Below are positions 29,492 to 38,035 of a stretch of 64,000 nt of DNA, piece after piece. A program made the position numbers and the translations under genes. Within the stretch, counting starts at the first letter, position 1. Every line of letters starts with the position of its first letter. A model generated the notes under the pieces. It saw only the letters and a list, made by a program, of their open reading frames with translations, had not been told where the DNA came from and ran no database searches. The stretch is from JASHUC01 sp035523875 (lineage in GTDB: Bacteria > Pseudomonadota > Gammaproteobacteria > Steroidobacterales > Steroidobacteraceae): NCBI GenBank assembly GCA_035523875.1, contig DATKPY010000051.1, positions 186,001 through 250,000 on the forward strand, in the 5' to 3' direction.

Positions 29492-30976
29492 ATGGGGAAG
29501 CCGACGGGATTCATCGAGTATCTGCGGGAGCTGCCCGTCGACCGCACGCCGCTCGCGCGCATCCGGGACTGGAACGAGTTCCACCTGCACATGGACGAGC
29601 GGCAGCTCAAGCATCAGGCCGCGCGTTGCATGGATTGCGGGGTCCCGTTCTGCCACACCGGAACGGTGATGAGCGGCGGGGCATCCGGCTGCCCGATCAA
29701 CAATCTCATCCCCGAGTGGAATGATCTCGTCTACCGCGGCCTGTGGCGCGAGGCGCTCGCGCGGCTGGACCGGACCAACAACTTTCCCGAGTTCACGGGC
29801 CGGGTCTGCCCGGCGCCCTGCGAGGGCTCGTGCGTCCTCGGCATCACGAGCCCCGCGGTCACCATCAAGACGCTCGAGAACGCGATCGTCGATCGCGGCT
29901 GGGAAGAGGGTTGGATCTATCCGGCGCCCCCTGCGGTGCGAACGGGCAAGAAGGTCGCGGTGATCGGCTCGGGGCCCGCGGGCCTCGCCGCCGCGGCACA
30001 GCTCAATCGCGCCGGCCATTCCGTGACGGTGCTCGAGCGCGCGGATCGCGCGGGCGGGCTCCTCATGTACGGCATCCCGAACATGAAGCTCGACAAGCGC
30101 GAGGTGGTGCTGAGGCGCGTCGAGCTCATGGAGAAGGAGGGCGTCAAATTTCTCTTGAACGCGCACGTCGGAGAGAACGTCGAGGCGCTGCTCTTGCTCA
30201 AGGACTTCGACGCCGCCGTGGTCTGCACCGGGGCTACCGTTCCCCGCGACCTCGCGGTCGAGGGGCGCGGCCTTCACGGTGTGCACTTCGCGATGGAATA
30301 CCTCACCGCGAGCACCAAAGCGCTGCTCGACAGCGGACCCGACACGACGCCGATTCATGCCCGGGATCTCGACGTGGTGGTGATCGGTGGCGGGGACACC
30401 GGCACCGATTGCGTGGGCACCGCCATGCGCCAGGGGTGCCGCAGTCTCACGCAGTTCGAGATCCTGCCGCGTCCGCCCCAGGAGCGCGCCGCCGACAATC
30501 CCTGGCCCGAATGGCCGAAGATCTACCGCCTCGATTACGGTCAGGAGGAGGCTGCCGCGAAGTTCGGCAGCGATCCGCGCGTTTATCTGACCACGATCAA
30601 AGGGCTGAGCGGCGATGCGCGCCGGCGCGTACAGGGCGTGGTGACGGTCGATGTGCGCTGGGAGCGCCTGGCGAACGGCGCGCTCGCTGCCGTCGAGGTC
30701 CCGGGAAGCGAGCGGACTCGGCCAGCGCAGCTGGTGCTCTTGGCGATGGGATTCGTCGGACCCGAGCCGGATGTCCTGGAGGAGATGGGCATCGCGCGCG
30801 ACGCCCGCACCCAAATCGCCGCCGAGCACGGGAAATTCGCGACCAGCGTCCGCGGCGTCTTCGCCGCGGGGGACTGCAGGCGCGGACAGAGTCTCGTCGT
30901 GTGGGCGATCAACGAGGGGCGCGGCGCGGCGCGCGAATGTGACCGCTATCTGATGGGCAGCACCGACCTGCCATGA
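29492..30976 (+). CDS. gltD: Glutamate synthase small subunit, second copy
   Basis: A 494-aa GltD. Cluster cysteines are in RCMDCGVPFCHTG, SGCPINNLIPEW and GRVCPAPCEGSC; FAD binding in VAVIGSGPAGLAAA, NADPH binding in VVVIGGGDTGTDC. The insertion ILPRPPQERAADNPWPEWP is a hallmark of the GltD type that partners long bacterial/plant-like GltB and is missing from the first GltD, so this subunit belongs with the second gltB. The gene starts 24 bases after that gltB. An O-methyltransferase gene overlaps its stop codon by four bases, suggesting co-translation. Confidence 0.94.
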   Translation: MGKPTGFIEYLRELPVDRTPLARIRDWNEFHLHMDERQLKHQAARCMDCGVPFCHTGTVMSGGASGCPINNLIPEWNDLVYRGLWREALARLDRTNNFPEFTGRVCPAPCEGSCVLGITSPAVTIKTLENAIVDRGWEEGWIYPAPPAVRTGKKVAVIGSGPAGLAAAAQLNRAGHSVTVLERADRAGGLLMYGIPNMKLDKREVVLRRVELMEKEGVKFLLNAHVGENVEALLLLKDFDAAVVCTGATVPRDLAVEGRGLHGVHFAMEYLTASTKALLDSGPDTTPIHARDLDVVVIGGGDTGTDCVGTAMRQGCRSLTQFEILPRPPQERAADNPWPEWPKIYRLDYGQEEAAAKFGSDPRVYLTTIKGLSGDARRRVQGVVTVDVRWERLANGALAAVEVPGSERTRPAQLVLLAMGFVGPEPDVLEEMGIARDARTQIAAEHGKFATSVRGVFAAGDCRRGQSLVVWAINEGRGAARECDRYLMGSTDLP

Positions 30977-32007
30977 CTTCGCAGGACGACCCGCGGTCGT
31001 TCATCCGATCGCTCATCACGCGCTCATGGAGCACGCAGGTGATTCATGCCGCGGTGAAGCTCGGCATCGTCGATGCGGCCGCGGACACGCCGGTGCGCGC
31101 TCACGAGGTGGCCCGCGGCACCGATACCGATCCGCGCAGCGTCCACCGTCTGCTGCGCGCGCTGTGCGCGCTCGGTCTGGCGCGAGCGCTCGAGGGCGAG
31201 GCGTTCGAGCTCACGGCGGCCGGCCGGCTGCTCGCGAGCAGCGCCCCCGGGTCGCTGCGCTCCCTTGCGCTGCACTGGGGCGGGCGGACGTGGAACGGAC
31301 TCGCGCATCTGCCCGAGTCCATCCGCACGGGAAGACCCTGGGCGCACGGAGGGCGCGAGGGCTTCGCCGCGATGGCCGAGAAGCCCGCGGAAGCGGCGCT
31401 CTTCAATCGTGCCATGGTCGACCAGACGCTCGCGGTCGCGCACGACATCGTCGCCGCGTACGACTTCGCGCCATTCCACCGCGTTTTCGATGTGGGAGGG
31501 GGCTACGGCGCGCTGCTCGCCGTGGTGCTCGGCGCTTATCCGCATCTCGAGGGCGCATCGCTCGATCTGCCGTACATGGAGCCGCAGGCAGTCGAGTATC
31601 TGCGCGAGGCGGGAGTCGCGGACCGCGCACGCTTCCGTGGCTGCGATTTCTTCGTCTCCGTCCCTGCCGGCGCGGATTGCTATCTGCTCAAGTTCATCAT
31701 CCACGACTGGGACGACGAGGACTCGGTGATGATCCTGCGCCGCTCGAGCGAGGCGGCGGGCGCCGCGGGCGTAATCCTCGTGATCGAACAGCTCGTGCCG
31801 GAGCGTATCGAGCCGCGAGCGGAGCATGAGGCGGTGATCCGCGGCGACATCAACATGATGGCGGTCACCGGGGGCCGCGAGCGCACGCGGGCCGAGTACG
31901 AGGAGCTCTTCGGACGCGCCGGACTCGCGCTCAGCCGCGTGGTCGCAAGCCGCTCGGGCTTCAGTATCATCGAGGGGCGGGGACTCAAGTCTCCTCGAAG
32001 CGATTGA
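30973..32007 (+). CDS. SAM-dependent O-methyltransferase (PF00891 type)
   Basis: A 344-aa small-molecule methyltransferase. An N-terminal winged-helix dimerisation domain (about residues 10-95) precedes the Rossmann domain with the SAM motif FDVGGGYGALLAVVLGAYP around residue 173 and a KFIIHDWDDEDSV block, in which the His acts as catalytic base in plant-type and bacterial O-methyltransferases. Substrates are typically aromatic hydroxyls. Its ATGA overlap with gltD links it to the GOGAT operon, an odd partnership. It might methylate the hydroxybenzoyl polyene, as O-methyltransferases often accompany aryl polyene genes, but it is 15 kb away and this is speculation. Confidence 0.85.
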   Translation: MTSQDDPRSFIRSLITRSWSTQVIHAAVKLGIVDAAADTPVRAHEVARGTDTDPRSVHRLLRALCALGLARALEGEAFELTAAGRLLASSAPGSLRSLALHWGGRTWNGLAHLPESIRTGRPWAHGGREGFAAMAEKPAEAALFNRAMVDQTLAVAHDIVAAYDFAPFHRVFDVGGGYGALLAVVLGAYPHLEGASLDLPYMEPQAVEYLREAGVADRARFRGCDFFVSVPAGADCYLLKFIIHDWDDEDSVMILRRSSEAAGAAGVILVIEQLVPERIEPRAEHEAVIRGDINMMAVTGGRERTRAEYEELFGRAGLALSRVVASRSGFSIIEGRGLKSPRSD

Positions 32008-32467
32008 GCTCGAGATTCTTGCGGACGCGGTCCGCCTGGAACACGCGCCCGTTCGCGGCGATGTAGATCCCATGCGGCAGGGTCTGCACCGCCGCGACCG
32101 CCATGCCGAGGTTGAACGACGCATCGCTGTCGGCGAAGCGCGCCGGCTGCAGCGCACCGGTGAGCACGATCGTCTTGCCCGCGACGCTCTTCAGGACGAG
32201 CGCGGTCTCGACCATGGTGTCCGTTCCGTGGGTGACGATCACGTTCGCCGCCTCGCAATCCGCAACGGCATCGCGGATCGCCGCGCGATCGGATGCGGTC
32301 ATCTCGAGGCTGTCCTTGCGCAGCAGCTCGCGCACCGTGACGGCGGTATCGACGCGCGCGTGCTCGAGGACCTGGCGGACCATGGGTGCGCCAACCTCGA
32401 ACCCGCCCTTCGCGTCGAAGTACACCTTGTCGATCGTACCGCCGGTGGTGAAGATCACGATGCGCAT
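31985..32467 (-). CDS. Asparaginase-like protein, N-terminal domain only
   Basis: A 160-aa protein matching only the N-terminal domain of type L-asparaginases: TTGGTID near the N-terminus with the nucleophilic threonine, and VTHGTDTMVETA at about residues 78-89 containing the second catalytic Thr-Asp pair. The C-terminal domain, which completes the active site of ordinary 330-aa asparaginases, is missing. The frame is intact, the start has a plausible context and comparable short proteins are known, so it is listed as a gene and not as a pseudogene. It overlaps the convergent methyltransferase gene by 23 bases. The activity is uncertain. Confidence 0.8.
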   Translation of the reverse strand: MRIVIFTTGGTIDKVYFDAKGGFEVGAPMVRQVLEHARVDTAVTVRELLRKDSLEMTASDRAAIRDAVADCEAANVIVTHGTDTMVETALVLKSVAGKTIVLTGALQPARFADSDASFNLGMAVAAVQTLPHGIYIAANGRVFQADRVRKNLELNRFEET

Positions 32468-32543
32468 GGCTCGCCAAGGTATCGGGTCGCTCGCGCGAGT
32501 GCCAGGCGCGAGTCCGGCGGACCGGGAGCGATCTCGGGCCCGC

Positions 32544-32549
32544 TATAAT
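32544..32549 (+). promoter_or_regulatory. Perfect -10 box before the alpha/beta hydrolase gene
   Basis: TATAAT at 32544-32549 is an exact sigma-70 -10 hexamer in otherwise GC-rich DNA, 44 bases before the hydrolase ATG. No convincing -35 hexamer lies 16-18 bases upstream, so the promoter is only partly supported. Confidence 0.45.
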
Positions 32550-32592
32550 CCTCGACGGTCGACCGAGCGACGAGGATCGACGGAGGGGTCCG

Positions 32593-33294
32593 ATGGCGAC
32601 GTTCGTTCTGGTTCACGGGGCGTGGGCCGGAGGGCTCATCTGGCGGCCCATCGCGCGCGCGTTGCGCACGGCGGGCCACGAGGTCTATACCCCGACGCTC
32701 ACCGGGATCGGCGAGCGCAAGCACCTCTTGAGTCGTGCCATCGATCTCGCCACCCACGTGCAGGACGTTCTCGGGGTCATCGACTACGAGGATCTATCCG
32801 ATGTCGTCCTGGTTGGACACTCCTATGGCGGCATGGTGGTCACCGGCGCAGCCGATGCGGTGCCGGAGAAGGTCGCCTCGCTCGTCTACCTCGATGCTTT
32901 CCTGCCTGAGGACGGTCAATCGCTCCTCGGTATTCTGCCCCCGGGGATGCCGCGGCCAGCGACCCTTTCCGGCGAGGAGTGGCTCACGCTGCCGCCGCCG
33001 ATGGAGGCATTCGGGAGCAGGAGCGAGGCAGTGCGGGACTTCGTCGCGCGCAAGGCCGTACCTCAGCCGACTGCCTGCTTCTCGCAGCCGCTCGCGCTCT
33101 CGGGCGGGATCGACCGCATCCGCCGCAAGACCTACATCTACTGCAACGATCCCGAGCCGACGGCCTTCACGCCTTTCTATGAGCGCGTCAAGCGCAAGCC
33201 GGGCTGGACCGTTCATACGCTTCCGTGCACCCATTTCGTACAGATGGACATGCCGCAGGAGCTGACCGCGCTGCTCGAGCAGGTTTCGAGCTGA
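32593..33294 (+). CDS. Alpha/beta hydrolase, salicylate-esterase-like
   Basis: A 233-aa alpha/beta hydrolase. The strand-turn FVLVHGAWAGGLIW contributes the oxyanion hole, the nucleophile is the Ser in VGHSYGG (about residue 77), and the catalytic His is in CTHFVQMDMPQEL near the C-terminus. The size and motif pattern are those of the plant-like methyl-ester esterase group (methyl salicylate esterases and bacterial relatives). A substrate cannot be assigned. GGAGG at 32581-32585 precedes the ATG with good spacing and a perfect TATAAT lies upstream. The gene is single and is followed by a hairpin terminator. Confidence 0.88.
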   Translation: MATFVLVHGAWAGGLIWRPIARALRTAGHEVYTPTLTGIGERKHLLSRAIDLATHVQDVLGVIDYEDLSDVVLVGHSYGGMVVTGAADAVPEKVASLVYLDAFLPEDGQSLLGILPPGMPRPATLSGEEWLTLPPPMEAFGSRSEAVRDFVARKAVPQPTACFSQPLALSGGIDRIRRKTYIYCNDPEPTAFTPFYERVKRKPGWTVHTLPCTHFVQMDMPQELTALLEQVSS

Positions 33295-33310
33295 CTGCAG
33301 AGCGAAAAAA

Positions 33311-33331
33311 AGCCCCGGAAATTCCGGGGCT
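33311..33331. terminator. Intrinsic terminator hairpin after the hydrolase gene
   Basis: AGCCCCGGAA, one base, TTCCGGGGCT: a perfect dyad 16 bases after the hydrolase stop. The plus-strand side is followed only by TGTGAGTTT, while an A7 run (33307-33313 region) precedes the stem, so the U-tract is much better for transcripts on the minus strand. It may work in both directions. Confidence 0.7.
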
Positions 33332-33796
33332 TGTGAGTTTGAGGTAGACCGACCGGGTCAATCGCCATCAGCTCCGACCAGCCGCAGCTACGAAGGGGTC
33401 AACGATCCTTCCGTCGCGCTCTGGCACCGCGCGTCGTCGCGAGCATCAATTCCACTCCGGCTGGAGCGAAGGAGCCCAGGGGCTCCGCCAATCATTGCCA
33501 AGGCCGCGTGTCAGTTCACGCGCTTCGCTCCGGGCAGTCGCAAAAGGTGCGGCCGCCGTACCGGGCCCGCGTCGATCGCCCGAGTTTCTCCGCTTCTTTC
33601 CGCCGCTCAACGGGTTGTTCGCTTCTCGCATCAATGGAGTTGCGGTCTTCCCGATCCAAGCTCAGCAAACAGGATGCCAGCATTAGATCGCACTTTGAAA
33701 TTAAGTATTTGCAATGATCGATAGACCGTGTCCAGGGCTGTGCCTGTATAGCTTTTCGACATGACGCTCATGTGGCGAAGCTACGACAAAGTGGTG
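33332..33796. other. Non-coding stretch between hydrolase gene and kinase remnant
   Basis: These 465 bases contain no reading frame with recognisable protein motifs and no tRNA-like structure. The half nearest the kinase remnant (about 33600-33780) is clearly richer in A and T than the rest of the window. It lies exactly where the HAMP and kinase domains of the neighbouring truncated gene would be expected to follow, so it may be a deletion or insertion scar. No insertion-sequence ends, direct repeats or transposase fragments could be identified by eye. Confidence 0.5.
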
Positions 33797-34972
33797 TCAG
33801 CGGCGCTGCACCGGCACGGCGAGGACTCCCACGAGCACGAGCGCGGTGATGACGGCGGTGATCTCCAGGATCTGCACCACCGCGACATCCCGCAGCGCCA
33901 ACCAGTGCTCGGGCGCTTCGCTCACCTCGACAAGACCGATCGCCGGTCCAGGCCCGGCGGCGCCGATCGGGGCCGTACCCGTCACGGGCTGCCGGTCGAC
34001 GCGCCGCTCGAGCAGGCGACGATAGAGTGTTGCGAGGAATCCGGGGCGGGCCCCGATCCCGCCGGGCACGCCGAGCTCGTCCGCACCTGCGAGCGGCCCA
34101 CCTGGCGGCGTCAGCACCCGGATCCGCGTACCGGGCTCGACGAACCGTGCGAGGTAGGCATCGAGTCCCGGATCCGCGACGACCAGACGTCCTCGTGCCG
34201 CCAGGCTGTCCGGGTCGAGCGTCCCGAAGCTCTTCGCGTCCCCGCCGCGCGTGTCGCGCTCGTCCACCAGCACGCCGAAACGTCCACCGAGCATCGAGAG
34301 CGGGATGCGCAGCTCCACCCGGTAGCCTCCGGAGGTGAGTCGCCAGTTGCCCGCGATGCGGGGCTCGTCGACCACGACCGCCTCGTCGTAGCCGCGCGGC
34401 TCGATCCTGCGCGCACCGACGGGGCCGGGACCGATGGTGGAGACGTACACCTGGTGCTGCTCACCCTCGGGATCCTGGTAACCGATCCAGATTCGATCCC
34501 CGAATCCGTTCGGATCGAGGGGATCGCCGTCGGGCGAGTCGAACACCACATGCGCATCGTGCACCTCGATGAGCACGTAGAGCATGCGCTCGTATACGCC
34601 GGTCAGCAGCCGAAGCGCGGCGGTACCGTGCTCGATCTCGAGCCAGCCGCGTGAGACGGGCGGCCACTCGCCTGTGAAGCCCTCGAGTAAGGGCGACGAG
34701 CGCAGCAGAATCGGCTGAAGGTCGAGCGCGCCGAGCGGCGTGAGCGCGGCGAATCCGCTGCCGCGATAGAGCAGCTCGGTTCGCCCGCGAAGCGTGACCG
34801 CGAGCGTGCGAGCGGCGGCGGTGAGCGAGCGCTCCTCACCGCGGCGCAGGGCCGCGTCCATCTGGCGCGCATACTGACAGCCCGACCACGGCAGCACGAG
34901 CACGATCAGACCGATGAGCACGAGCTTGCGCGTCGCGCCCACGGGACGCTCTGGAGTTTTCGGCCTGATCAC
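33797..34972 (-). pseudogene. Sensor half of a sortase-system-type histidine kinase, truncated
   Basis: A 391-aa frame with a first membrane helix (LVLIGLIVLVLPWSG), the segment CQYARQMDAALRRGEE, a long periplasmic region whose middle resembles a family 9 carbohydrate-binding fold (GDRIWIGYQD, YRVELRIPLSML), and a second membrane helix (VVQILEITAVITALVLVGVL). It stops seven residues after that helix. This order fits the proteobacterial dedicated sortase system histidine kinases (TIGR03785-like, about 700 aa), but HAMP, phosphoacceptor and ATPase domains are absent and the sequence beyond is not coding. GTG 34972 has AGAGGAG about ten bases upstream. The frame is otherwise undamaged, so a stand-alone sensor cannot be excluded. 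Confidence 0.6.
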
Positions 34973-35028
34973 CGTATAAGCGCTCCTCTCGAGAGAGTCT
35001 CTCACCCCCAGGCCATCGGGAGGCGCCC

Positions 35029-35985
35029 GTGGATGCACCCGGCCGCAGAGTTCTCACCCGGCGCGCAGTTCTGCGTGCCGGGCCGGCCCTATGGCTCGCG
35101 ACCCGCAGCCGCGCCGCACTGAGCGCCGCTTCGGCGGCAGCGCCGCCGCTCATCGTGAAGCCGATCCCTTCGACCGGCGAGCTGCTGCCGGTGATCGGGC
35201 TCGGCACCGACTCCTTCCGGAGCGCGCTGCGCGACCCGATCCGCGCCGAGATCATCCGGATGCACGAGCTCGGCGGCAAGGTGATCGACACTTCCGCCGA
35301 CTATGGCGACAGCGAGGCGCTGATCGGAGATGCGCTCGCGAGCACCCGGATCCGCGCGGGCATCTTTCTCGCGAGCAAGCTCGTTGCGAGCGGCGCAGAC
35401 GACTACTTCGGCGGCGGCGCGGTGGGCCCCGAGGGAAGCCTCAAGCGCTCGCTCGAGCGGCTGCGCACGCGACAGATCGACCTCATGCAGGTGCATAATC
35501 TCGATGGAGTCGACGAGCTCGTTCCGCTGCTTCGGAGCTGGAAGCGCGAGGGCACGATCCGCTACTACGGCATCACGACCTCGAGCGTCTCGCAGCACGG
35601 GGACATGGTCGATTACATGCGCAAGTACCCGCTCGATTTCATTCAGGTCGACTACTCGATCGCGAACCGTGACGCGGAGCGGACCCTCTTTCCCCTTGCA
35701 ATCGAGCGCAGGATCGCGGTGCTCGCCAATCTGCCTCTCGTTCACGGGCGGCTCTTCCGGCTCGCCGGTGCCGCCCTTCCGCCCTGGGCGGAGGAGGCCG
35801 GGATGTCGAGCTGGAGCCAGTTCTTCCTCAAGTACGTGGTCTCGCACCCGGCGGTGACCTGCGCAATTCCCGGCTCCACTCAGGTCGCACACCTCGAGGA
35901 CAACCAGAAAGCCGCACGCGGGGTGCTGCCGGATGCGGCCATGCGCACGCGCATGGAGGATTACTGGGCGCGCATCGAGAGATAG
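35029..35985 (+). CDS. Aldo/keto reductase with Tat signal
   Basis: A 318-aa aldo/keto reductase. The N-terminus LTRRAVLRAGPALWLATRSR looks like a twin-arginine signal (RR followed by a hydrophobic stretch), which would put it in the periplasm. The catalytic tetrad can be seen as Asp and Tyr in DTSADYG, Lys in ASKLV and His in MQVHNLD; the C-terminal block AIPGSTQVAHLEDNQ binds the NADP phosphate. GGGAGG lies six bases before the GTG start. It is the first gene of a four-gene set and is divergent from the truncated kinase gene. The substrate is unknown; an aromatic aldehyde or ketone would fit the neighbours. Confidence 0.85.
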   Translation: MDAPGRRVLTRRAVLRAGPALWLATRSRAALSAASAAAPPLIVKPIPSTGELLPVIGLGTDSFRSALRDPIRAEIIRMHELGGKVIDTSADYGDSEALIGDALASTRIRAGIFLASKLVASGADDYFGGGAVGPEGSLKRSLERLRTRQIDLMQVHNLDGVDELVPLLRSWKREGTIRYYGITTSSVSQHGDMVDYMRKYPLDFIQVDYSIANRDAERTLFPLAIERRIAVLANLPLVHGRLFRLAGAALPPWAEEAGMSSWSQFFLKYVVSHPAVTCAIPGSTQVAHLEDNQKAARGVLPDAAMRTRMEDYWARIER

Positions 35986-35989
35986 ATCC

Positions 35990-37003
35990 ATGGCGAATAT
36001 CGTGCTCGGAATGTGGACTTCCCACGGACCCACGCTCTCGACGACTCCTGAGCAATGGCTGCTGCGCGTGCCGGCCGACCGCGCGAAGAAGGATCATCCA
36101 TTCCGCGGGCGCACCTACGATTTCGATGCGCTCGTTGCGCTCCGTGCGCAGGAGCATCTCGCCGCTCAGTGCACGCTCGAGGAGCGCACGCGGCGCGCCG
36201 CCGCGTGCCACCGCGCGCTCGAGCGCATGGCCGATGCCTTCGCCGCCGTCGCTCCCGATGTCGCGGTCATCATGGGGAACGATCAGAGCGAGCTCTTTCT
36301 CGACGACGTGATGCCGGCGATCACCGTCTTCCGCGGCGCGCGGCTCTGGGACCAGCCTGCGACCGCCGAGCAGGCCGCGCGGATGCCGCCCGGCATTCAC
36401 GAGGCCGAGGCGGGCCACAGCCCGCCCGAGTACACCGAGTACTCCGGCCATCCGGAGCTCGCGCTGCACATCATCAAGGCGGCGATGGCCGCGGACTTCG
36501 ACGTGGCCACCTCGCAGCGTCTGCCCGTGCATCCGGGGCACTGGGTGAGCGGCATGCCGCACGCCTTCGGCTTCATCTACCGCCAGATCATGCGTGATCG
36601 CGTCGTGCCGAACGTACCGGTCATCTTCAACACGTTCTTTCCGCCGAATCAGCCGAGCGCGGCCCGCTGCTACGAGTTCGGGCGCCTCGTCGGCCGTGCT
36701 ATCCGCGCCTGGCGCGGCGATGCGCGCGTTGCCGTGTTCGGCTCGGGAGGCATGAGCCATTTCGTGATCGACGAGGACTTCGACCACCGCATCTTCGATG
36801 CATTGCGCCGGCGTGACGCCAGGGCGCTCTGCGGAATCGACGACGGCTATTTCCAATCGGGGACTTCCGAGCTCAAGAACTGGATTACTGCAGCCGGCGT
36901 GCTCTTTGACACCGATCTCAAGGGCGAGGTCGTCGACTACCAGCCGTGCTATCGCTCCGCGGCCGGCACGGGCACTGCGAACGGATTCGTCTGCTGGCGC
37001 TGA
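35990..37003 (+). CDS. LigB-family extradiol dioxygenase, divergent metal site
   Basis: A 337-aa member of the class III (LigB) ring-cleaving dioxygenases. His12 in WTSHGP matches the first iron ligand of LigB and GGMSHF holds the catalytic His. At the place of the second ligand, where LigB has YNDHASAF, this protein has GNDQSELF, so His is replaced by Gln; the third ligand Glu (KEFD in LigB) is replaced by Asp (EDFD). The protein may belong to a subfamily with different metal ligands or chemistry. Substrates of relatives are protocatechuate, gallate or other catechol acids. It begins five bases after the aldo/keto reductase stop. No separate LigA-like small subunit is present. Confidence 0.8.
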   Translation: MANIVLGMWTSHGPTLSTTPEQWLLRVPADRAKKDHPFRGRTYDFDALVALRAQEHLAAQCTLEERTRRAAACHRALERMADAFAAVAPDVAVIMGNDQSELFLDDVMPAITVFRGARLWDQPATAEQAARMPPGIHEAEAGHSPPEYTEYSGHPELALHIIKAAMAADFDVATSQRLPVHPGHWVSGMPHAFGFIYRQIMRDRVVPNVPVIFNTFFPPNQPSAARCYEFGRLVGRAIRAWRGDARVAVFGSGGMSHFVIDEDFDHRIFDALRRRDARALCGIDDGYFQSGTSELKNWITAAGVLFDTDLKGEVVDYQPCYRSAAGTGTANGFVCWR

Positions 37004-37031
37004 GCGCGCGCGATTGCGAGGAGTTGGAGCG

Positions 37032-38030
37032 ATGATCATCGATTGCCATGGCCATGTGAGCGCGCCCGTCGAGCTCTGGGCCTTCAAGGGCACGCTCCTC
37101 GCGCATCGCGGCGCACACGGCCGCGGCGGCGTGCGCGTCACCGACGAGCAGCTGATCGCGGCGGCGAACAAAGCCGAGATCGGGCCCGCAGGGCACCTCG
37201 ATCTGCTCGCGCGCCACGGCACGAGCCTGCAGCTGATCTCCCCGCGTCCGTTCCAGATGATGCATTCGGAGAAGCCCGCACGCATCGTCCACTGGTTCAC
37301 GGAAGAGGTGAATACGCTGATCGCGCGCCAGTGCCAGCTCCTGCCCGGTCGCTTCGTGCCGATCTGCGGGCTTCCGCAGGCGGGCGGTGAGCCGATCGAG
37401 AGCGTCTTCCCCGAGCTCGAGCGGTGCGTGAAGCTCGGCTTCAAGGGCTGTCTGCTCGATCCTGATCCGTTTGAGAACGGCGAAGCCGAGGCCCCGGGGC
37501 TCGGCGAGCGCTACTGGTACCCCCTCTACGAGAAGCTCTGCGAGCTCGACATCCCCGCGCACATCCACTCCACGGGATCGCGCTCCGAGCGCGAGCCGTA
37601 CTCGCTCCACTTCATCAACGAGGAGTCGATCGCCGTCTACAACCTGGTCAACTCGGCCGTGCTCGAGGACTTTCCAACACTCAAGATCCTGGTGAGCCAC
37701 GGCGGTGGCGCGATCCCGTATCAGCTCGGGCGCTTCGAGTCGGCTTCGCTCCGCGGCGGCCGGCGCTTCTCGACGCGTCTGCGCAAACTCTATTTCGATA
37801 CGGTCCTCTACACGCCCGGGGCCCTCAAGCTCTTGATCGAGACGGTCGGGCCGGAGCACTGCCTCTTCGGCACCGAGTGTCCCGGGGTCGGGTCGAGCGT
37901 CAACCCCGAAACGGGCGAGACAATGGATCACATCGCCCCGTACATTCAGTCCTTCGAATGGCTCTCCGCCGCCGACAAGAAGCTCATCTTCGAGGACAAC
38001 GCGCGACGACTGTTCCGGCTCGGGACCTGA
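37032..38030 (+). CDS. Amidohydrolase-family protein, LigJ-like hydratase
   Basis: A 332-aa metal-dependent TIM-barrel protein (Amidohydro_2, ACMSD group). Metal ligands are visible in DCHGH (HxH, residues 5-9), HIHSTG and SHGGGAIPYQ. Where decarboxylases of the group have Asp in a GSD motif, this protein has FGTECPGVG with Glu, followed by NPETGE; a similar Glu and segment occur in LigJ, the 4-oxalomesaconate hydratase of the protocatechuate 4,5-cleavage pathway. With the dioxygenase just upstream, a role in the lower part of a meta-cleavage pathway is a fair inference. GGAG at 37026-37029 precedes the ATG. Confidence 0.78.
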   Translation: MIIDCHGHVSAPVELWAFKGTLLAHRGAHGRGGVRVTDEQLIAAANKAEIGPAGHLDLLARHGTSLQLISPRPFQMMHSEKPARIVHWFTEEVNTLIARQCQLLPGRFVPICGLPQAGGEPIESVFPELERCVKLGFKGCLLDPDPFENGEAEAPGLGERYWYPLYEKLCELDIPAHIHSTGSRSEREPYSLHFINEESIAVYNLVNSAVLEDFPTLKILVSHGGGAIPYQLGRFESASLRGGRRFSTRLRKLYFDTVLYTPGALKLLIETVGPEHCLFGTECPGVGSSVNPETGETMDHIAPYIQSFEWLSAADKKLIFEDNARRLFRLGT

Positions 38031-38035
38031 GGGCG

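Noticed and set aside
24302..30829. A 2175-codon open frame on the minus strand across gltD-gltB-gltD
   Set aside because: It is antisense to three unmistakable glutamate synthase genes. Its product has no recognisable domain and is full of Arg, His, Asp and Ala, as expected when GC-rich codons are read on the opposite strand.
33332..33796. Insertion sequence or tRNA fragment in the AT-richer gap
   Set aside because: No terminal inverted repeats, target duplication, transposase fragment or cloverleaf could be made out by eye.
33761..34654. A 297-codon plus-strand frame opposite the kinase remnant
   Set aside because: The minus-strand frame has a membrane helix and CBM9-like features; the plus-strand product has neither motifs nor normal composition.
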